From Spirochaetes bacterium RBG_16_49_21 (GTDB taxonomy: Bacteria; Spirochaetota; UBA4802; UBA5550), in assembly GCA_001829495.1 (NCBI GenBank), contig MIBJ01000045.1, forward strand, positions 29,140-93,139: a stretch of DNA of 64,000 bases, written 5' to 3'. The translations under genes and the position numbers were made by a program. Of the stretch, positions 59,914-64,000 are shown one piece after another. The notes under the pieces were generated by a model. It was given only the letters and a program-made list of their open reading frames with translations. It was not told the origin of the DNA and did no database searches. Each line of letters starts with the position of its first letter. Position 1 is the stretch's first letter.

Positions 59914-62900
59914 ATGAAACAAAGAATCTACTTTTTCACTTTTTTGACAGTAATATTTTTTTCATCACTTCCCCTCTTTGCGCTTGAACCGGTAATTTTA
60001 ACCGATTCACCAGAGGAATATCCATTAGGACTTCATATGGAAATCCTGGAAGACAAAGAAAAGAAGTGGAGAATAGAGGATGTCACTTCGCCTGGATTCT
60101 CAAAAAAATTTATTAAAAGTAATCGAGAAAATCCGAATTTCGGCTTCACCAATTCCGTTTATTGGGCGCGCTTCAAGTTAAAAAATATTTCCGGCATGAA
60201 TGAATGGCTGCTCGAAATAGGTTATCCGCAATTGGACCGGATAGAATTATATATTGAACAATTATCTCGGCTTGATAAAACATATGATCGGTTTGTCGTT
60301 AAAAAAGCCGGTGACTTTTATCCTTTCAAGGAACGGGAGGTAAAACATCAAAATTTCGTCTTTCATCTGCCGGTTGTTTTTAATAAGGAACAAATCTTCT
60401 ATATCCGCATTGAAACAGGAAGCTCAATGCAAATACCCCTGACCCTCTGGTCCTCTGAAGCATTTGCAGAAAATGACCACGATGAACGAATCGCTTTCGG
60501 GGTCTATTATGGTATTATACTTGCCATGGCTTTATACAACCTGTTTCTTTTTTTCTCTCTCAGGGACAGGAATTACCTTTATTACGTGCTCTACATTATC
60601 AGCTACGGGTTTACACAGCTCAGCTTGAACGGCATTGCTTATGAATATCTATGGCCTGATCTCCCCTTGTGGAGCAACAAATCTCTGGCGTTTTTGGTCG
60701 GCTTTTTGCTCCTCTGGCTATCTAAATTTTCCAGTAACTTCTTAATTACCAGGATCCACGCTCCGAAGACGGATAAGTTATTCTCAATGCTTGTGGGCCT
60801 GTCGCTCCTGGTTATGCTGTTTTCCTTTACCGGTGCATATCAAATGGCAGCCAGGGTGGGAGTCGGATTGCTTCTGGCTTTTGTTCTTTTGGCAATGACG
60901 GCAGGGATCATCACCTGGCTAAAAGGCTACCGGCCCGCCAGGTATTTTGTAATAGCCTGGTTTATATTCCTGTTCGGCAGCTTTTTATACCTTTTGAGGG
61001 CCTTTGGGGCCGCTCCAAACAATTTCATTACCACGTACAGCATGCAAATCGGCTCTACCCTGGAAGTGGTTCTACTTTCCCTGGCTCTGGCTGACCGGAT
61101 TAACGTGATGAGGAGGGAAAAAGAAGAAGCCCAGGCCCTGGCAATAGACAATCTACACAAAGCGGATAAATTAAAGGACGAATTTCTTGCCAACACGTCT
61201 CATGAGCTGAAGACCCCTTTAAACGGAATTATCGGCATTGCCGAGGCATTAATTGACGGGTCTGCCGGCAAGGTTACGTCCGCCCAAAGCTCCCGGCTGA
61301 CCATGATCCTGACCAGCGGGAAAAGGCTGTTGAACCTTGTAAACGATATTCTCGATTTCTCCAAGCTAAGACATCATGATATCGCTCTCCGCAAAGAGCC
61401 GGTTGACATGAGACAGATCACGGAGCTCGTCATGATCCTGTGCAGGCCCATGCTCGCGGGGAAGCCATTGAAGCTTGAAAATGAAATCGGTGAAAATCTT
61501 CCGCTGGCAACGGGAGATGAGAACCGGCTGCAGCAGATTATGCACAATCTCATTGGAAACGCGATCAAGTTTACGGAATCCGGTACGGTTCGCGTTACCG
61601 CGAAAGAGCTTTATTCGGAACAGCGCGAAGGCGTGAGAGAAAATAATTATCTGGAGATCACGGTATCCGACACCGGCATCGGCATTTCTAAAGATAAATT
61701 TGATACGATCTTTAAATCATTTGAACAGGCCGATGCCGGAATCTCCCGGTTGTACGGCGGCACGGGGCTCGGCCTGAGCATTACAAAACAGCTCATCGAA
61801 CTACACGGGGGAACGATACGCGTGGAGTCCGAACTCGGGAAAAGCTCCGATTTCATTTTCACCCTGCCGGTATACGGAGACAGGGAAGAAAGAATACAGG
61901 AACCGCCTTTGCGGCAAATTGCCCTAACCAGGGAGGCCGCGGATGCTGAGATATCCCCTGTAGAAACGGCACGGCAGATTATTTCTACTGATGGCAGTAC
62001 AAAAATCCTTGCCGTAGACGATGATCCAATAAATTTGCAGGTACTGGTCGATCAGCTTTTCCTTCAGGGTTATACGGTCAAACAGGTTACCGGAGGGGCG
62101 GAAGCCCTGGATGCCGTAACTAAAGAACAGTATGATCTCGTTCTCCTGGATATCATGATGCCCATGATGAGCGGCTATGAGGTCTGCAAGAAGCTCAGAG
62201 AAAAATATTCATCCAATGAGCTTCCGGTTATTATGCTGACCGCCAAGGACCGGGTTCCCGATTTGATCGAGGGATTTGACGCAGGCGCAAACGATTATCT
62301 TGCAAAGCCGATTTCAAAAGGGGAGCTGTTGTCCAGGATTAAAACCCACCTTGAAAGCGCGTTTTATTACCGGGAGTTAAAGCATTCAAATGAAAAGCTT
62401 GATAATTTAATGAAAGAATTTTCCCGGATAACCGCTAAAATCCATAATTCGCTGAAAAATAAACTGGAATCGATCAGGAATTTTCTGAACCATTCCATCG
62501 TCCTTTTTGATAATAAGGATAAATTGATGGAAAATTTGAAAAAGGTCAGGAATTTAATTTCACACTGCAGCAATGAGAGCAAAAATATTTTATTCGTAGT
62601 CGCTCATAAGGAATGCAGCCTGGAGACATTTGTCAAGGAATTGGAGCTGCAGGCGGAGCTTGCGCTTGTCCGGGAGCGAATAGGATATTCCCTGCATAAG
62701 CATAATCTGCCCGAGCAAAGGATTCTCAAACCGGCCATTGTTCAAAATCTTCTGGATATTTACACCGAACTCCTGAATAACATCATAAAGCATTCCGCCG
62801 CGAATATGATCGACATCGAAATAAATTGCGATAACGATACGATGTCTCTGATTGTTACAGACAACGGCGTCGGTTTTGATTATAATAAACAAATAAATAA

Positions 62901-63018
62901 CAGAGGCACATACGGATTAAGGATTCTGGAAGATCTGAGCAATGAAATCGATGCATCGCTTCTTATCGATTCTCAATCCGGACAGGGGACTACGGTAAAA
63001 ATTCTTGTGAAAATCTGA
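59914..63018 (+). CDS. 7TMR-DISM hybrid histidine kinase with a second ATPase domain
   Basis: A 1034-residue membrane sensor. Signal peptide (~1-23); extracytoplasmic 7TMR-DISMED2 domain (~30-170, with NSVYWARFKLKN); seven-helix 7TMR-DISM region (~185-390); HisKA with His430 in NTSHELKTPLNG; ATPase 1 with NLIGNAIKFTESG and the D/G boxes; receiver with Asp746 in LVLLDIMMP; then a helical linker and a second ATPase (~940-1034) with ELLNNIIKHSAANMID and DNGVGFD, the NarX/DegS-type pattern. A hybrid kinase followed by a second histidine-kinase-like ATPase is unusual. No ribosome-binding site is evident before the ATG. Confidence 0.9.
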   Translation: MKQRIYFFTFLTVIFFSSLPLFALEPVILTDSPEEYPLGLHMEILEDKEKKWRIEDVTSPGFSKKFIKSNRENPNFGFTNSVYWARFKLKNISGMNEWLLEIGYPQLDRIELYIEQLSRLDKTYDRFVVKKAGDFYPFKEREVKHQNFVFHLPVVFNKEQIFYIRIETGSSMQIPLTLWSSEAFAENDHDERIAFGVYYGIILAMALYNLFLFFSLRDRNYLYYVLYIISYGFTQLSLNGIAYEYLWPDLPLWSNKSLAFLVGFLLLWLSKFSSNFLITRIHAPKTDKLFSMLVGLSLLVMLFSFTGAYQMAARVGVGLLLAFVLLAMTAGIITWLKGYRPARYFVIAWFIFLFGSFLYLLRAFGAAPNNFITTYSMQIGSTLEVVLLSLALADRINVMRREKEEAQALAIDNLHKADKLKDEFLANTSHELKTPLNGIIGIAEALIDGSAGKVTSAQSSRLTMILTSGKRLLNLVNDILDFSKLRHHDIALRKEPVDMRQITELVMILCRPMLAGKPLKLENEIGENLPLATGDENRLQQIMHNLIGNAIKFTESGTVRVTAKELYSEQREGVRENNYLEITVSDTGIGISKDKFDTIFKSFEQADAGISRLYGGTGLGLSITKQLIELHGGTIRVESELGKSSDFIFTLPVYGDREERIQEPPLRQIALTREAADAEISPVETARQIISTDGSTKILAVDDDPINLQVLVDQLFLQGYTVKQVTGGAEALDAVTKEQYDLVLLDIMMPMMSGYEVCKKLREKYSSNELPVIMLTAKDRVPDLIEGFDAGANDYLAKPISKGELLSRIKTHLESAFYYRELKHSNEKLDNLMKEFSRITAKIHNSLKNKLESIRNFLNHSIVLFDNKDKLMENLKKVRNLISHCSNESKNILFVVAHKECSLETFVKELELQAELALVRERIGYSLHKHNLPEQRILKPAIVQNLLDIYTELLNNIIKHSAANMIDIEINCDNDTMSLIVTDNGVGFDYNKQINNRGTYGLRILEDLSNEIDASLLIDSQSGQGTTVKILVKI

Positions 63019-63031
63019 CGTGGAACCGCCC

Positions 63032-63069
63032 ATTCAGAAGGCGGGGTTGCGCAACCCCGCCTTCTGAAT
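63032..63069 (+). terminator. 38-base perfect palindrome after hybrid kinase gene
   Basis: ATTCAGAAGGCGGGGTTGC followed directly by its complement, all 38 bases perfect. Its position, 14 bases after the stop codon, suggests a terminator, but the T-rich tract would be on the opposite strand (CAAAAAAA follows), so it may serve as a transcription block or simple hairpin. Confidence 0.5.
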
Positions 63070-63120
63070 CTACAAAAAAACTCAAATAATTTTTCAAGAA
63101 AATCCGCAAAAAACACTCAT

Positions 63121-63140
63121 TTGTACCAAATCGGGTACAA
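63121..63140 (+). promoter_or_regulatory. Inverted repeat upstream of SUMF1 lipoprotein, candidate operator
   Basis: TTGTACC and GGTACAA are separated by six bases, a perfect 7-base inverted repeat. A second, imperfect hairpin CTGGGAATC/GATCCCAG lies at 63177-63208 and encloses TATATTATAAA. Both lie in the 249-base AT-rich gap before the lipoprotein gene, where its promoter should be. Confidence 0.35.
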
Positions 63141-63318
63141 CTGCTTTCTACGCAACTGTGATACATTAAACATTAACTGGGAATCTATATTATAAAAACT
63201 GATCCCAGTAAATTCAGAAAATTATTTTGCGTCAATTTTTTAATACGCTTTGTAAATCGACGCTCCACTGCCTCGACGAAATGTTGATGTTTATGTCCTG
63301 CAATAAAAGGAGAAAACC

Positions 63319-64000
63319 ATGAAACATTTGATCAAAATCACTGCTCTGACCCTCATCTTCGCTGCCATTGCGCTAGCAGGATGCGAGGACGGGAAAGGCG
63401 ATAATAAGAGCATGCTGTTGTTGTTATCAGGAGGCGGCGGGACGACGACCCGGGCTGCGGGAGATAGAGTCACCTTTACCGAGGACAGTGTTTCTTCTGC
63501 ATCTGCGGGAGATAAAGATACTTTTACCGCGGACAATGTTTTTTTCGCAATGGCTTATATTCCCGGCGGCAAGACTTTCCCAACGGGAGGACTTGACGGC
63601 AGCGCGGCAACCGTGTCCAATGCCTACTGGATAGGTGAGACCGAAGTGACATACGAGCTATGGAGCGCAGTGCATGCCTGGGCGACACATGACGACAGAG
63701 GCGCGAATAAGTACTATTTTGCCAATGCCGGAAGGATGGGCAATGAATCCAGCGGCACGGGTATGACTGACCGGCACCCGGTTACCTATATCAACTGGCG
63801 CGATTGCATGGTCTGGTGCAATGCGGCAACCGAGTGGTATAACGCAAAACAGGGGACGAGTTACACCTGCGCGTACACCTATGCAGGCGCCATTATCCGC
63901 GACTCTAGAGATTCAAACGCGACCGCGTGTGACAATGCCGTGACTGGACCAACCGCCAGCGGTTTCCGTTTATTGACCTCAAACGAATGGGAGCTCGGGG
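63319..64000 (+). CDS. SUMF1/FGE-domain lipoprotein (partial, runs off the window)
   Basis: The first 227 codons are present. MKHLIKITALTLIFAAIALAG then Cys makes a lipoprotein signal with lipobox LAGC. A low-complexity stretch, TTTRAAGD, leads into two near-repeats of 16 codons (AGDRVTFTEDSVSSAS and AGDKDTFTADNVFFAM). From ~80 on, MAYIPGGKTFPTGG, AYWIGETEVTYELWSAV, HPVTYINWRDCMVWCNA and FRLLTSNEWELG are the formylglycine-generating-enzyme (SUMF1) fold. Such lipoproteins are common in spirochaetes and often lack catalytic Cys residues, so they are thought to be binding rather than enzyme domains. AGGAG six bases before the ATG. The end lies beyond 64000. Confidence 0.88.
   Translation, partial: MKHLIKITALTLIFAAIALAGCEDGKGDNKSMLLLLSGGGGTTTRAAGDRVTFTEDSVSSASAGDKDTFTADNVFFAMAYIPGGKTFPTGGLDGSAATVSNAYWIGETEVTYELWSAVHAWATHDDRGANKYYFANAGRMGNESSGTGMTDRHPVTYINWRDCMVWCNAATEWYNAKQGTSYTCAYTYAGAIIRDSRDSNATACDNAVTGPTASGFRLLTSNEWELG

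Overview
The window looks like chromosomal DNA of an anaerobic or facultative, diderm spirochaete. The best marker is a FlaB-type periplasmic flagellin (34080-34928) carrying the spirochaetal segment with [16 protein letters not shown]. Diderm features are an S49 protease with a barrel-like front end, an LpxL/HtrB-type acyltransferase and an Mla-type ABC ATPase. Anaerobic features are an indolepyruvate:ferredoxin oxidoreductase and a 4-hydroxybutyryl-CoA dehydratase with all its iron-sulfur ligands. No rRNA, tRNA, CRISPR array, prophage or full transposase gene was seen. The assignment to Spirochaetota is inferred from protein motifs only.

Layout. 1-3003 (minus): translation block rpsB-tsf-pyrH-frr. 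3358-8982: small membrane protein, class I fructose-bisphosphatase, a four-PAS sensor kinase, an orphan DNA methyltransferase and a MntA/HepT-type pair. 9345-14160 (plus): the most unusual locus, a GatA-AspRS fusion followed by a GatC-GatB fusion. 14164-22606: envelope protein, UbiE/MenG, thioredoxin-like protein, MtaB, KimA-like transporter, two small exported proteins and a receiver/ATPase regulator. 22682-31466: NlpC/P60 peptidase, M48 peptidase, then a catabolic set (paaK, ACT protein, iorA, iorB; abfD upstream). 31709-34928: PadR regulator, cyclic-nucleotide-binding protein, CheY-like receiver and flagellin. 35429-43842: PBP1A, SppA-like protein, a degenerate receiver-GGDEF protein, lysine-rich products, an alpha/beta hydrolase and an ABC ATPase. 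44096-47458 (plus): N-degron set bpt-clpS-clpA. 47605-53969: AI-2E-type permease with a coupled small protein, PHP phosphatase, PgeF and unknown proteins. 54070-58956 (minus): four-gene operon of ammonia lyase, FakA-FakB fusion, GT2 glycosyltransferase and lipid acyltransferase. 59095-64000: small proteins, a 1034-residue hybrid kinase and the start of a SUMF1/FGE-like lipoprotein.

How the genes work together. The two fused amidotransferase genes encode every enzymatic part of an Asp-to-Asn tRNA pathway in two chains, which suggests a covalently tethered transamidosome. Bpt, ClpS and ClpA form a tagging, recognition and unfolding chain for N-degron substrates. PaaK, IorAB and AbfD point to fermentation of aromatic and possibly C4 amino-acid derivatives through CoA thioesters. 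The lyase/FakAB/GT2/acyltransferase operon may make an unusual, possibly aryl-containing, lipid; that is inference.

Gaps between genes are rich in short palindromic dispersed repeats of at least four families: MITE-like elements with TAGACTTGTTG ends and a GC core hairpin, G/C-run hairpin elements, elements with GTAACT...CTCGCAAAG ends, and a CTACCC...GATAGAGATA repeat. Some are nested, and several end within about 25 bases of a start codon.
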